Counted from the stretch's first letter, positions 44,690 to 55,091 are shown. The stretch: DNA of 64,000 nucleotides from Paracoccus mutanolyticus (GCF_003285265.1 NZ_CP030239.1:3442131-3506130), one strand, 5' to 3'. The notes: generated from the sequence alone by a model not told the origin. A program made the numbers and translations.

Positions 44690-45154
44690 TCAGAACAAGC
44701 CGTGCGCGCCGCCCACCGCTCCGATCACCGCGATCAGCGAGACGGCCAGCAGCAGGTGATGCAGCCGGCCCATGCGGGCGAAATCGCCGGCCGGATCGGT
44801 CGAGCGCTTCATGCGGCGGTGCAGGAACAGCGGCTCGATCACGAACAGCATGGCGGCAAAGACCAGCCAGACCGCAACCATGGCGTGCATCCACCAATAG
44901 CCGACCTCGGCGAAGCGGTCCCACATCGCGCCGCGCCAGACCATCCAGAGCCCGCTAAGACCGGCCAGCGCCACCCACAGCCGGGCCTGGGCGGCAAAGC
45001 GGTCCTCGATGCGGTGAAAGGCAGCCAGCCGGCGCTCGGGCGGCTCGGCCCCGCGGATCGCCGGGATCAGCACCAGCGTCACGAAGGCCACCCCGCCGAT
45101 CCACAGAAGCACCGCGACCACATGGACGATCCGCGCGATGGTCAGGTCGTCCAT
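44690..45154 (-). CDS. Four-helix membrane protein (DUF2269/CopD-like)
   Basis: 154 residues. IARIVHVVAVLLWIGGVAFVTLVLIPAIR with a conserved His in the first helix, WVALAGLSGLWMVWRGAMWDRF, YWWMHAMVAVWLVFAAMLFVIEPLFLHRRM and a fourth helix HHLLLAVSLIAVIGAVGGAHG. His pairs in helices suggest haem binding, as in related NO- or copper-linked membrane proteins. It lies 11 bases after hmp on the same strand, so it is probably coexpressed in the NO response. The start follows the family; a longer frame upstream is a shadow of hmp. Confidence 0.72.
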   Translation of the reverse strand: MDDLTIARIVHVVAVLLWIGGVAFVTLVLIPAIRGAEPPERRLAAFHRIEDRFAAQARLWVALAGLSGLWMVWRGAMWDRFAEVGYWWMHAMVAVWLVFAAMLFVIEPLFLHRRMKRSTDPAGDFARMGRLHHLLLAVSLIAVIGAVGGAHGLF

Positions 45155-45165
45155 GCCGTGGCCTC

Positions 45166-46377
45166 TCAGGCTGCCAGAAGTTCGTCGGCGGGGCCGAAGA
45201 ACTCGTAATGGATGCGCGCCGCCGGAACGCCCGCCAGCGACAGGGCCGAGACCGCCGCCCGCAGGAACGGGCGCGGACCGCAGATATAGTAATCCGCCGT
45301 CCCGGCCGGCGTATTGGCCAGCAGCCATTCGTCGGTGATCAGCCCTGCGATGTCATAGTCGCGCCCCGCGACCTCATCCGCAAGCGGGGTCTGGTGAAAG
45401 TCAGTGACGTGGATGTCGCGGCCCCGTTCCGCCAACGCGCGGACATGGGCGCGCATGGCATGGGTGTCGCGGTCATGGGTGCCGTGGATGTAGTGCACCG
45501 GCTGTTCGGCCCCCTGCCCGACCAGCCATTCCAGCATCGCCACCATCGGCGTCAGCCCGACCCCGCCCGACAGCAGCACCACCGGCCGTTGCGGCAGGCG
45601 GTCCATGAAGAACTCGCCCGCCGGCGCCGCGACCTTCAGCACCGTGCCGCCGGCTGCTGATGCAGATAGTCCGAGCCGCCTTGACCCTGCGGCTCAAGCT
45701 TCACGCTGATGCGATAGTCGCTGCAGTCGCGGCGACGACGAGATCGTATAGTTGCGCTTGGCCGGCGGATGGCCGGGGATGTCGAACCAGAAGGTCAGAT
45801 ATTGCCCCGGCAGATGCGCCATCACGGCGCCGCCATCGACCGGGCGCAGCACGAAGGACTTGATGACGCTGCTTTCGGTCACGACCTCGGCGATGCGGAA
45901 TTCGCGCCAGCCGTTCCAGCCGCCGGGCGCGGCGTTCTGTTCGCCGTAAAGCCGCTTTTCCCGCGCGATCAGGATATTGGCGAGGAACCAATAGGCCTCG
46001 CCCCAGGCGGCCAGGATCTCGTCGGTGGCGGCATCGCCCAGCACATGCTTGATCGCGCCCAGAAGCGCCTCGGCGACATGCGGGTAATGCTCGGGCAGGA
46101 TCTGCAGGCCGACGTGTTTCTGCGCGATGCGCTCGACCGCCGGGGCCAGCGCGGCCAGGTTTTCGATATTGCCGGCATAGGCCAGGATGGCGCCGGTCAG
46201 CGCGCGCGGCTGGGCGTCGCTGGCGCCGTGATGCGACTGATTGAACAGGTCGCGGATCGCCGGGTCGCGGAACATCCGCGCATACATCTCGTGCACGATG
46301 GTCATGCCATGCGCCTCGAGCGCGGGGACGGTGGCCTTGACCAGTTCGATGGTGCGGGGGCTGAGGGCCTGGGTCAT
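45166..46377 (-). pseudogene. hmp: Flavohaemoprotein, NO dioxygenase (Hmp), frame break between domains
   Basis: Globin domain: MTQALSPRTIELVKATVPALEAHGMTIVHEMYARMFRD with the distal pocket, and IAQKHVGLQILPEHYPHVAEALLGAI with the proximal haem His (KHVGLQ). FAD domain: SFVLRPVDGGAVMAHLPGQYLTFWFDIPG and RNYTISS. After shifts near 45730-45650, NAD domain: VVLLSGGVGLTPMVAMLEWL and ADYYICGPRPFLRA. Converts NO and O2 to nitrate. It is divergent from nsrR with an NsrR site between. The frame is disturbed between 45640 and 45740 only. Confidence 0.9.
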
Positions 46378-46421
46378 CGGGATTCTCCTTGGCACGGCGG
46401 TCGCGGACGACTCGCAAAAAT

Positions 46422-46440
46422 GATGCATTTTTAATACATC
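46422..46440. promoter_or_regulatory. NsrR operator in the hmp-nsrR divergent region
   Basis: GATGCATTTTTAATACATC is a near-perfect match to the NsrR consensus (ATGCATTT-N-AAATGCAT type dyad), one mismatch between arms. It lies 45 bases before hmp and 53 before nsrR, so it can serve both. Confidence 0.85.
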
Positions 46441-46443
46441 TAT

Positions 46444-46465
46444 TTGGCTGATGAAAATCATGCAA
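46444..46465. promoter_or_regulatory. Second dyad, TTG-N3-GAT-N4-ATC-N3-CAA, upstream of nsrR
   Basis: A symmetric 22-base element just beside the NsrR site. It contains the parts of an FNR-type box (TTGAT-N4-ATCAA) but with three extra bases in each arm, so it is not a standard FNR/NNR site. It may bind another Crp/Fnr or serve nsrR itself. Confidence 0.45.
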
Positions 46466-46492
46466 TGACGACGCATCTTTCCGGAAGGCCCC

Positions 46493-46924
46493 ATGCGACT
46501 GACCCGCTATACCGATTACGCCATGCGCGTACTGCTGTACCTGGCCCGCCAGCCCGACCGGCTGTGCTCCATCGCCGAGATCGCAAGGGCTTACGGAGTC
46601 TCGCAAAATCACCTGATGAAGGTCATCAACGACCTGGTGAATGCCGGCTGGCTGACCAGCGCCCGGGGCCGCAAAGGCGGCATCCGCCTGGCCAGGCCCG
46701 CCGATCAGATCAGCCTGGGTGCGGTCATTCGCCACACCGAGGCGGATTTCGACCTGGCCGGCTGCAGCAGCTGCATCATCGCGCCCGCCTGCGGGCTGAC
46801 GCTGGCGCTGGACGAGGCAACGCAGGCCTTTCTGGCGGTGCTGGACCGCCAGACCCTGGCCGATGTTCTGGCGCGGCGCGGCGATTTCCTGCCGCTGCTG
46901 CGCCAGCCGGGGGATGCGGCCTAG
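46493..46924 (+). CDS. nsrR: NO-sensing Rrf2-family repressor NsrR
   Basis: 143 residues. MRLTRYTDYAMRVLLYLARQPDRLCSIAEIARAYGVSQNHLMKVINDL is the winged helix of NsrR. The Fe-S ligands are Cys at about 91, 94 and 100 in AGCSSCIIAPACGL, the family spacing. NO destroys the cluster and releases the repressor from sites such as that at 46422. It should control hmp and its neighbour. Convergent with the DUF2478 gene, overlapping its end by four bases. Confidence 0.94.
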   Translation: MRLTRYTDYAMRVLLYLARQPDRLCSIAEIARAYGVSQNHLMKVINDLVNAGWLTSARGRKGGIRLARPADQISLGAVIRHTEADFDLAGCSSCIIAPACGLTLALDEATQAFLAVLDRQTLADVLARRGDFLPLLRQPGDAA

Positions 46925-47437
46925 GCGGCGGCCATGGCCGGCAGGCGCGCGGACAGGCACCAGTCCAGCACCGCCTGCCGTTCAGGCGGCAGCGCCTGGG
47001 CAGACCGCCCGCGAACTCCAGGAAGGGCGGCAGGTTCAGCCCGTTCACGCCGACCAGCACCGGCATGCCGCGCTCCAGCGCCGTGGCGATGGTGCCGACC
47101 AGGCCGCGGCCCGCGGCCTCCTGCTTGCCGAACTTGTTCACCACCAGGAATTCGGCGCGGTCCAGCGCCGCCTCGGTCCAGGCGACCGAGCGTTCCAGCG
47201 CATCGGGGTCCAGCCGGCAACCCCGCGCCTCGGGGCCGCGATCGACGCTGATGCGGACCGTGGGCCCATCCGGCAGCAGCCGCAGGTCCATGTCGCACAG
47301 CGCCCGGTCGGCGCGGTCGATGTTGCTTTGCACGGTGCCGGCCAGGCGCAGGCCCTGCGCCTCGAGCACATCGACCACCTCGACAGCAGCGCGTCGATGG
47401 CGCCGCGGCCCGAAAGCGTGACATAGGCCAGCTTCAT
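46921..47437 (-). pseudogene. DUF2478 protein of the nar operon, two frameshifts
   Basis: MKLAYVTLSGRGAIDALL begins in one frame. After a shift near 47380, VVDVLEAQGLRLAGTVQSNIDRADRALCDMDLRLLPDGPTVRISVDRG, EFLVVNKFGKQEAAGRGLVGTIATALERGMPVLVGVNG. After another near 47000, the end AQALPPERQAVLDWCLSARLPAMAAA. DUF2478 proteins look like small NTPases (NKFGKQE) and often sit near molybdate or nitrate-reductase genes. Here the gene overlaps the PPIase stop by four bases, at the end of narKGHJI-ppi. A role in molybdenum enzyme maturation is a guess. Confidence 0.75.
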
Positions 47438-48249
47438 GCCGCGCCCCCTTCCGCGCCTGCGCCAAGCGTCACGCCCGTGACCCTGGCCTTTGCCACCAGC
47501 GCGGCAGTGAAGTCGCGGCTGGCGGTGACCCAGTCCGCCTTTTCGCGGGCCTCGCGCAGATGCGGCAGGACCGCGTCGAAAGGCAGCACCGCGCCCTCGG
47601 CCCGTGCGTCCAGCCGGATCAGGTGGATGCCGTAGCGCGTCTCGACCGGCGCGCCGATCTCGCCCTCGGGGATCGTGGCCAGCGCGGCCTCGAACTCGGG
47701 CACGGTATCGCCCGACGAAAGCTGGCCCAGCAGCCCGCCGCTGTCCTTCGAGGCGCAGGCGCTGTGCCGCGCGGCGAGTTCCGCGAACCGGCGCGGTGCC
47801 GCGCGCAATTCGCCCAGCACCTGCGCCGCCGCCGCACGGGCCGCATCGCGCGCCGCCTGGTCCCCGGGCGCAGCCGGGAACAGGATATGCGCCGCTTCGT
47901 AAAGCGAGGGCGCGCGGAAGCGGTCGGGATGGGCGTCATAGATCGCCCGCAGCGCGGCCTCGTCCGGGGTCTCGGGGGCGATGGCCTGATCCAGCAGTTG
48001 CCGGATCAGCGCCTCGTCCTCGGTTTCCCACTGGCCGGGGGCCAGTTCGGCGGGATCGGCGGTCAGGCCGCGCGCACGGGCCTCCTGCAGCAGGATCTCG
48101 CGCAGGGCCAGGGCGCGGGCGGCGGCCTTCCAGGCCAGGCCCGGCTTGCCCTTGGGCGCGGGGTGGTTCTGCGCCTCGGCCGCGATGCGCTCGGGGCTGA
48201 TGGTGACGCCGTTGACGGTGACGGGGGGCAGCAGGGGTTTCATGTCCAT
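47434..48249 (-). CDS. Parvulin-type peptidyl-prolyl isomerase of the nar operon
   Basis: About 271 residues. The PpiC/SurA-like domain is at roughly residues 115-215: APSLYEAAHILFPA, RRFAELAARHSACASKDSGGLLGQLSSGDTVPEFEAAL and ETRYGIHLIRLDAR. No signal peptide is visible, so it probably acts in the cytoplasm, like NifM, which helps fold an iron-sulfur enzyme. It starts six bases before the narI stop (ATG chosen for GGAG; a GTG nine bases earlier is open too). The position after narI suggests a chaperone for NarGH. Confidence 0.87.
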   Translation of the reverse strand: MDMKPLLPPVTVNGVTISPERIAAEAQNHPAPKGKPGLAWKAAARALALREILLQEARARGLTADPAELAPGQWETEDEALIRQLLDQAIAPETPDEAALRAIYDAHPDRFRAPSLYEAAHILFPAAPGDQAARDAARAAAAQVLGELRAAPRRFAELAARHSACASKDSGGLLGQLSSGDTVPEFEAALATIPEGEIGAPVETRYGIHLIRLDARAEGAVLPFDAVLPHLREAREKADWVTASRDFTAALVAKARVTGVTLGAGAEGGAA

Positions 48250-48254
48250 CACCG

Positions 48255-49052
48255 TCACTCCGCCGCGTGGCGCAGCGGGTCCTGCTGCGTTCCGGCATCA
48301 CGGGTTGCGACCGTGCGGGCCAGCGCCTCGCGCCCGGCGACGGTGGCCGGGATCGGGTTCAGCCCGACGCCCGGACGCGCCCCGCGTTTCGAGCGCACGA
48401 TCTGATAGCCCGGACGCCACAGATAGCGCACCGGCGCCGACAGCATGTGCACCAGCCGGGTGAAGGGGAACAGCAGGAAGATCGTCAGCCCCAGCAGGAT
48501 GTGCAGCTTGAAGATCAGCGCCACGCCGTCGAGATGCGCGGCCGGATCGGCGCCGAAATACGCGATGCCCTGGGCCCATTGCATCAGCTTGACCATCTCG
48601 TGCCCGTCCAGATGCCCGGCCGAGACAAAGATCGTGCCCAGCCCCAGCGTCAGTTGCAGCATCAGAAGGACCAGGATGCCGGTGTCCGACAGGGTGGAAT
48701 TGGCGCGGATGCGCGGATGGTCAGCCGCCGGTGCAGCAGGATCAGCCCGCCGACCAAGGCCAGGATGCCGGCAAAGCCGCCCAGGCCATGGCAAAGCCTG
48801 CTTGGCGCCATGCCCGACGCCCAGCCCGTCCCAGACGGCGATGGGCGTCAGCAGGCCGACGAAATGCCCGCCCAGGATCATCAGCACGCCGACGTGGAAC
48901 AGCACCGAGCCGATGACGAACTGCTTGCGCCGCAGAAGCTGGCTCGACGAGGATTTCCAGGTGAAGGGCTCGGTCTCGTAGCGGACGATGGCGCCCAGGA
49001 TCATCACCGTGATGGCGATATAGGGATAAACTCCGAACAGAAAATGGCTCAT
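48255..49052 (-). CDS. narI: Respiratory nitrate reductase gamma subunit (cytochrome b, NarI)
   Basis: About 265 residues and five helices. Haem ligands: His in SVLFHVGVLMILGGHFVG (helix 2) and in FKLHILLGLTIFLLFPFTRLVHMLSAP (helix 5), the NarI pattern for two b haems that accept electrons from quinol. Between 48720 and 48830 a stretch is out of frame and then recovers (the other frame gives the helix after GHGAKQA and HRRLTIPRIRANSTLSD), so two compensating indels are likely. The stop overlaps the isomerase start region. Confidence 0.9.
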   Translation of the reverse strand: MSHFLFGVYPYIAITVMILGAIVRYETEPFTWKSSSSQLLRRKQFVIGSVLFHVGVLMILGGHFVGLLTPIAVWDGLGVGHGAKQALPWPGRLCRHPGLGRRADPAAPAADHPRIRANSTLSDTGILVLLMLQLTLGLGTIFVSAGHLDGHEMVKLMQWAQGIAYFGADPAAHLDGVALIFKLHILLGLTIFLLFPFTRLVHMLSAPVRYLWRPGYQIVRSKRGARPGVGLNPIPATVAGREALARTVATRDAGTQQDPLRHAAE

Positions 49053-49062
49053 CTGTCGCTCC

Positions 49063-49758
49063 TCAGCTTGCGGCCCGCGCCGCAGGGGCGGCGGGGTCCA
49101 TACGGGCAAGAAGATCGCGGCTGACCGGGCAGCCGGCGTTGGGATCGGGGCCGAAAGTCACCTGCGCCTCGGACCAGACCGCATCCAGCGCGGCCAGATC
49201 CTCGGGGTCGTCGTCCTTGACGGCCAGCAGGGTCTGGACCTCCTCGGTTTCGGGATCGGCCTCGGCGATGGCGACCAGCGCCTCAAGGACGGCGGCATAG
49301 GCGGCATCGCGCCGCACCAGCCGTTCGCCCAGCGCGACCAGGATGTGACCGGCGCCCTGCAGGACCTCCTGCGCCTCGGCCAGGGGCCGGGTGGACAGAT
49401 ATTCCAACAGCACCGGCAGATGGTCGGGCAGTTCAGTCCCGCCCAGGTCGAAGCCGCCAGCCCGATACATGTCCAGCAGATCGACCATGGCGCCGCCGCG
49501 GTCGCGGCTTTCGCCGTGGATATGCTCGAACAGGTTCAGCGACAGCGTGCGCGAACGGTCGAACAGCAGCACATAGCGTTCCTGAAGATCATAAAGATCG
49601 CCCCGCGCCAGGTCGCGCAGCAGGGGCGCCAGCGCCTCCATGCGCTTGGGGCCCAGCAGCCCCTCGGCGTGCAGCAGCGCGTCGATCTGAGGGACGGCCT
49701 GCTGAAGCTCCTCGGACGGATAGCTCAGCAGCAGCGAAAGTGCCTTAAACGTTTTCAT
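49063..49758 (-). CDS. narJ: Nitrate reductase molybdenum cofactor assembly chaperone NarJ
   Basis: 231 residues, all helical. MKTFKALSLLLSYPSEELQ, DLYDLQERYVLLFDRSRTLSLNLFEHIHGESRDRGGAMVDLLDMY and LPDHLPVLLEYLS are the NarJ/TorD core. It keeps NarG competent for Mo-bisMGD insertion before membrane attachment. The start overlaps the narH stop (ATGA). The frame is intact. Confidence 0.94.
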   Translation of the reverse strand: MKTFKALSLLLSYPSEELQQAVPQIDALLHAEGLLGPKRMEALAPLLRDLARGDLYDLQERYVLLFDRSRTLSLNLFEHIHGESRDRGGAMVDLLDMYRAGGFDLGGTELPDHLPVLLEYLSTRPLAEAQEVLQGAGHILVALGERLVRRDAAYAAVLEALVAIAEADPETEEVQTLLAVKDDDPEDLAALDAVWSEAQVTFGPDPNAGCPVSRDLLARMDPAAPAARAAS

Positions 49759-51278
49759 GCGATGAACTCCTGCGGGCTGCGGAACTTCTTGCCCGAGAAC
49801 AGTTTGGCGCCGCTGTGGCCCGACGAGCAGCCGTTGCCGTCGGTGAAGCTGCAGCCGCCCTTCAGGTCATAGGCATCCTCGACCAGTTCGCGATGCGTGG
49901 TCGGGATGACGAAGCGGTCCTCGTAATTGGCGATGGCCAGAAGCTGATACATCTCGTCGATCTGGTGCGGGGTCAGGCCGACGCGCTTGGCGACGCCCAG
50001 GTTCACCACGCCGTCCACGGTCTTCGAGCGCATGTAGCTGCGCATCGCCAGCATCCGCTCCAGGGCCGAGGCGACCGGCGCCTCGTCGCCGGCGGTCAGC
50101 ATGTTCGCCAGGTAACGCAGCGGGATGCGCAGCGACCGCACGTCGGGCATGTCATCCTGCGCGGCGATCTTGCGGCCTCGGCCGCGTTCTGGATCGGCGA
50201 CAGCGGCGGCACATACCAGACCATCGGCAGCGTCCGGTATTCGGGATGCAGCGGGAAGGCGATCTTCCACTCCATCGCCATCTTCCAGATGGGCGAGTTC
50301 TGCGCGCCCTTGATCCAGTCCTCGGGGATGCCCTCTGCGCGCGCGGCGGCGATCACCTCCGGGTCGTTCGGGTCCAGGAACACGCCCAGCTGCGCGTCAT
50401 AGAGGTCCATCTCCGATTCCGTCGCGGCCGCCTCGGCGATCTTGTCGGCGTCATACAGCATCACCCCCAGATAGCGGATGCGCCCGACGCAGGTTTCCGA
50501 ACAGACCGTGGGCTGGCCGCTTTCCAGGCGCGGATAGCACAGGATGCATTTTTCCGATTTGCCCGAGGACCAGTTGTAATAGATCTTCTTGTAGGGGCAG
50601 CCGGACACGCACATGCGCCAGCCCCGGCACTTCTCCTGGTCGATCAGCACCACGCCGTCGTCCTCGCGCTTGTAGATCGCGCCCGAGGGGCACGAAGCGA
50701 CACAGGCCGGGTTCAGGCAGTGTTCGCAGAGCCGCGGCAGATACATCATGAAGGTATTCTCATACTCTCCGTAGATGTCCTTCTGCACGCCCTCGAAGTT
50801 GTAGTCCTGGCTGCGCTTTGCGAACTCGCCGCCCAGGATCTCCTCCCAGTTCGGGCCCCATTCGATCTTTTCCATCCGCTCGCCGGTGATCTTGGAACGC
50901 GGCCGGGGGTGCGGAATGCGCGCTACCCGTTCCAACGGGTTGTAGCGGTGCGAGGGATGCTCGAAATCGAAGGGCCGTAGAAATCGTCGATCTCGGGCGG
51001 TCTGGGTTGGCAAAGATATTGGCCAGGATGCGCCACTTGCCGCCCTGCTTGGGTTGCAGGCGGCCGGCGCGCGTCCGGGTCCAGCCGCCGTTCCAGCGCT
51101 TCTGGTTTTCCCAATCCTTGGGATAACCGATGCCGGGCTTGGTCTCGACGTTGTTGAACCAGGCGTATTCGACACCTTCGCGCGAGGTCCAGACGTTCTT
51201 GCAGGTGACCGAACAGGTATGGCAGCCGATACACTTGTCCAGGTTCAGCACCATGCCGATTTGCGCACGAACTTTCAT
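49755..51278 (-). pseudogene. narH: Respiratory nitrate reductase beta subunit (NarH), two or more frameshifts
   Basis: MKVRAQIGMVLNLDKCIGCHTCSVTCKNVWTSREGVEYAWFNNVE starts the four-cluster ferredoxin-like subunit. CEHCLNPACVASCPSGA and CRGWRMCVSGCPYKK (Trp instead of Cys marks the [3Fe-4S] cluster) and KCILCYPRLESGQPTVCSETC follow. The frame breaks near 51000 and near 50175 and ends KLFSGKKFRSPQEFIA. The corrected length of about 508 residues is normal. It passes electrons from NarI to NarG. Overlaps narG and narJ by four bases each. Confidence 0.93.
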
Positions 51279-54200
51279 TCCGCTGCCTCCGTAATTTGGG
51301 TTGCGGGTTGGTCGAGCCAGTCGACCTGATCGAGTTTGCGGACGATGACGAATTCGTCCCGGTTGGCCCCCACGGTGCCGTAATAGTTGAAGCCATAGGA
51401 AAGCTGGGCGTAGCCGCCGATCATATGGGTGGGCTTGGGCACGATGCGGGTGACCGAGTTGTGGATGCCGCCGCGTTTGCCGGTGACCTTGCTGCCGGGC
51501 GTGTTCACGATCTTTTCCTGGGCGTGATACATGAACATGCTGCCTTCCTTGATCCGCTGGCTGACCACCGCGCGGGCCGAGATGGCGCCGTTGGCGTTGA
51601 AGACCTCGACCCAATCGTTGTCGACGATGCCGGCCTTTTTCGCGTCCAGTTCGGAAATCCAGACCACCGGGCCGCCGCGGTTCAGCGTCAGCATCAGCAG
51701 GTTGTCGGTATAGGTCGAATGGATGCCCCATTTCTGGTGCGGGGTCAGGAAGTTCAGAACGACGTGCTTTTCCGTCGAGCCCAGCGATTTCGTCGCCGCA
51801 TGGCCCACCGTCTTCAGGTCCACCGGCGGGCGCCAAGTCACGAAGCCCTCGCCAAAGGCGCGCATCCATTCGTGGTCCTGGTAAAGCTGCTGGCGCCCGC
51901 TCAGGGTGCGCCACGGGATCAGCTCGTGCACGTTGGTCCAGCCGGCGTTATAGCAGACCTCCTCGCTTTCGATGCCCGACCAGGTGGGCGACGAGATGAT
52001 CTTGCGCGGTTGCGCCGCGATGTCGCGGAAGCGGATCTTTTCGTCCTCCTTCACCTCGGCCAGGTGCTTGTGGCTGCGCCCCGTGGCCTTGGACAGCGCC
52101 TCCCAGGCCTTGACGGCGACCTCGCCGTTGGTTTCGGGGGCCAGCATCAGCACCACCTCGGCCGCGTCGATGGCGGTGTCGATGCGTGCCATGCCCTGGG
52201 TCACGCCGTCCTCGGTCACCGTGCCGTTCAGCGCCTTCAGGTGATGCACCTCGGTCTTGGTGTCCCAGGAGATGCCCTTGCCGCCGTTGCCGGCCTTTTC
52301 CATCAGCGGACCCAGCGCGGTGAAGCGCTTGTAGAGGTTCGGATAGTCGCGCGTCACCTCGATATAGGCGGGCGCGGTACGGCCGGGGATCAGGTCGCAC
52401 TGGCCCTGCTTCCAGTCGGCGACGAAGGGCTGGGCGATCTCGCCCGCGCTGTCGTGCTGCAGGGGCAGCTGCACCACGTCGGTTTCGACGCCCAGAACCT
52501 CGGGCGCGAGTTCGGAGAACTTGCGCGCTATGGACTTGAAGATCTCCCAGTCGGATTTCGATTCGTACGCCGGGTCCACCGCCGCCTGCAGCGGGTGGAT
52601 GAAGGGGTGCATGTCCGACGTGTTCATGTCGTCCTTTTCGTACCAGCTGGCGGTCGGCAGGACGATGTCGGCATAAACGGCGGTGGTGGACATGCGGAAG
52701 TCGATGGTGACCAGCAGGTCCAGCTTCCCCTCGGGCGCGTCGGCGTGCCAGACGGCCTCGACCGGCTTCACGCCGCCCTCGGCGCCCAGGTCCTTGCCCT
52801 GCACGCCGTGGTCGGTGCCCAGCAGGTGCTTGAGGAAGTATTCATGCCCCTTGCCCGAGGACCCCAGCAGGTTCGAGCGCCAGACGAACAGGTTGCGCGG
52901 CCAGTTTTCCGGCGCGTCCGGGTCCTGGCAGGACATTTCCAGGCCGCCCGATTTCAGTTCGCGGGCGACGTAATCCTTGACCGCGATTCCTTCGGTCTTG
53001 GCGGCGCGGCCGACCTCCAGCGGGTTCGTGCGCAGCTGCGGGGCCGAGGGCAGCCAGCCCATCCGCTCGGCGCGGATGTTGTAGTCGATCAGGCTGAGCC
53101 GGTCCCAGTCGCCCTTGGGCGCGGTGGGCGACAGCAGCTCGCGCGCCGTCACCGTCTCATAGCGCCACTGGTCGGTATGGGCATAGAAGGCGCTGGTCGC
53201 GTTCATGTGGCGCGGCGGGCGCGCCCAGTCCAGCGCGAAGGCCAGCGCCGTCCAGCCGGTCTGCGGGCGCAGCTTTTCCTGGCCGACGTAGTGCGCCCAG
53301 CCGCCGCCCGACTGGCCGACGCAGCCGCACATCACCAGCATGTTGATGACGGCGCGATAGTTCATGTCCATGTGGAACCAGTGGTTCATCGCCGCGCCGA
53401 TGATGACCATGGACTTGCCGTTGGTCTTTTCGGCGTTGCTGGCGAATTCCCGCGCCACCTGGATGATCTTGTCGCGGCGCACGCCGGTGATGCGCTCCGC
53501 CCAGGCGGGGGTGAAGGGCACGTCGTCGTCATAGCTCGTGGCGACGTTCTGGCCGCCAAGCCCCCGGTCCAGGCTGTAGTTCGCGCACAGCAGGTCAAAG
53601 ACCGTGGCGACCAGGACCGAACTGCCGTCGGCCAGCGTGACGCGGCGGGCGGGAACGTTGCGGGTCAGCACCTCGCCCCGGTCATCCACGGCAAAGCCGT
53701 TGGTCGCCGCGCCGCCGAAGAAGGGGAAATCGACTTCGGCGATCTCGTCGTGCTCGTCCTCCAGGATCAGGCTCAGCTGCAGGCGCACGTCGCGGCCCTG
53801 CGCCTTCTGCTCCAGGTTCCACAGCCCGGTGTCCTCGACCTTGGTCGAGGCGGTGCCGGTCTGGGTGGTGGGTTCGGCCTTGGTCGGCTTGACCGAGCCG
53901 TCCTCGGACCAGCGATGCCCGATCGAGCCGTTGGGCACCACCATCTCGCGCGAGATCTCGTCGATGGCGACGGTCTTCCAGTCGGTGTTGGCGGTTTCCC
54001 CCAGGGCGCCCGGCAGGTCGCCTGCGCGCAACTGCCGGCCCGGCACCAGCCGGCCGTCCTGTTCGTCCAGGCGCACCAGCATCGGCATGTCGGAATAGCG
54101 CCGGCAGTAGTCCTCGAAATACTCGGCCTGCCGGTCCAGGTGGAATTCGCGCAGGATGACGTGGCCAAAGGCCATGCCGATGGCGGCGTCCGTACCCTGC

Positions 54201-55067
54201 TTGGCGTTCAGCCAGATGTCGCCGAACTTGGCCGCCTCGGAATAGTCGGGGCAGATCACGGCCGACTTGGTGCCGCGATAGCGCGCCTCGGTATAGAAAT
54301 GCGCGTCGGGCGTGCGGGTCTGGGGCACGTTCGAACCCCAGAGGATCAGATAGCCCGCGTTGTACCAGTCCGCGCTTTCGGGGACGTCGGTCTGTTCGCC
54401 CCAGGTCTGCGGGCCTGCTGGCACCAGACGCGCAGACTGTCGGGAGAGCAGCCAAGCTTCGGCGCGATCGCCTTGTAGGCCGCACTGTCGCTGGCGTAAT
54501 CGGCCCGGTTCTCGCGGAAAAGCCGAACACCGCGTTCGCGCAGCTCGGATGGATAGGCGGGGGTGAATCTTTGCTTCGTCATAGGGCTCATCCTTTGAGT
54601 GCTCTTCTCCGGACCCGGGTATAGCTTTCGCGCGCGGCCGGGTCGTTCTGGATGGCGGTCCAGGCCTCGATGGGCGTCATCGTCTTGCGCGCCTCGCGCC
54701 ACAGCCGCATCAGCCTGCCCCGGATCAGAGGCGTCTTCACCCGGTTCGCGGAATACAGGTACCAGCTGTAGCTCGCGCCCCGTGCGCAGCCGCGCGGTTC
54801 GTGGTTGGGCAGGTCGGGGCGGGTCCGGGGATAGTCGGTCTGCTGGGTTTCCCAGGTGACGATCCCCGACTTCACGTAGATCTTCCACGAACACGAGCCG
54901 GTGCAGTTCACCCCATGGGTCGAGCGCACGATCTTGTCGTGGCGCCAGCGGGCGCGATAGGTGTCCTCCCAGTCGCGGCTTTCGATGGTGGTCTGGCCGT
55001 GCCCGTCCGCGAACGTGTCCTTGCGCAGCGGGGCAAGGAAGTTCAGGCGATCCAGAAGATGGCTCAT
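51275..55067 (-). pseudogene. narG: Respiratory nitrate reductase alpha subunit (NarG), internal segment replaced by an IS3 piece
   Basis: The N-terminus [38 protein letters not shown], with [16 protein letters not shown] and EPRGC as the His/Cys ligands of the FS0 cluster, runs to YTRVRR. About 190 bases from 54414 to 54607 are IS3 sequence. Then GPQTWGEQTDVPESADWYNAGY (Mo-ligand Asp in SADWYN) and the remaining 1,040 residues are intact, ending LDQPATQITEAAE. Total length equals a normal NarG. Reduces nitrate with Mo-bisMGD at the cytoplasmic side. The gene starts 24 bases after narK. As given it is broken; probably intact in the organism. Confidence 0.93.
54414..54607 (-). mobile_element. 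Fragment of an IS3-family element (OrfA) inside narG
   Basis: Encodes MTKQRFTPAYPSELRERGVR, then LFRENRADYASDSAAYKAIA, PKLGCSPDSLRVWCQQARR, the N-terminal helix-turn-helix of an IS3-type OrfA, with its own ribosome site just upstream (AAAGGATGAGCCCT). It replaces a NarG stretch of about the same length. There is no OrfB, no terminal repeats and no target duplication. Confidence 0.78.
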
Positions 55068-55091
55068 GGCTCTCTCCGTTTCCTTTTTCGA

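Noticed and set aside
51296..54478. Plus-strand open frame of 1,060 codons
   Set aside because: Exact antisense of narG; no domain, typical of high-GC codon bias.
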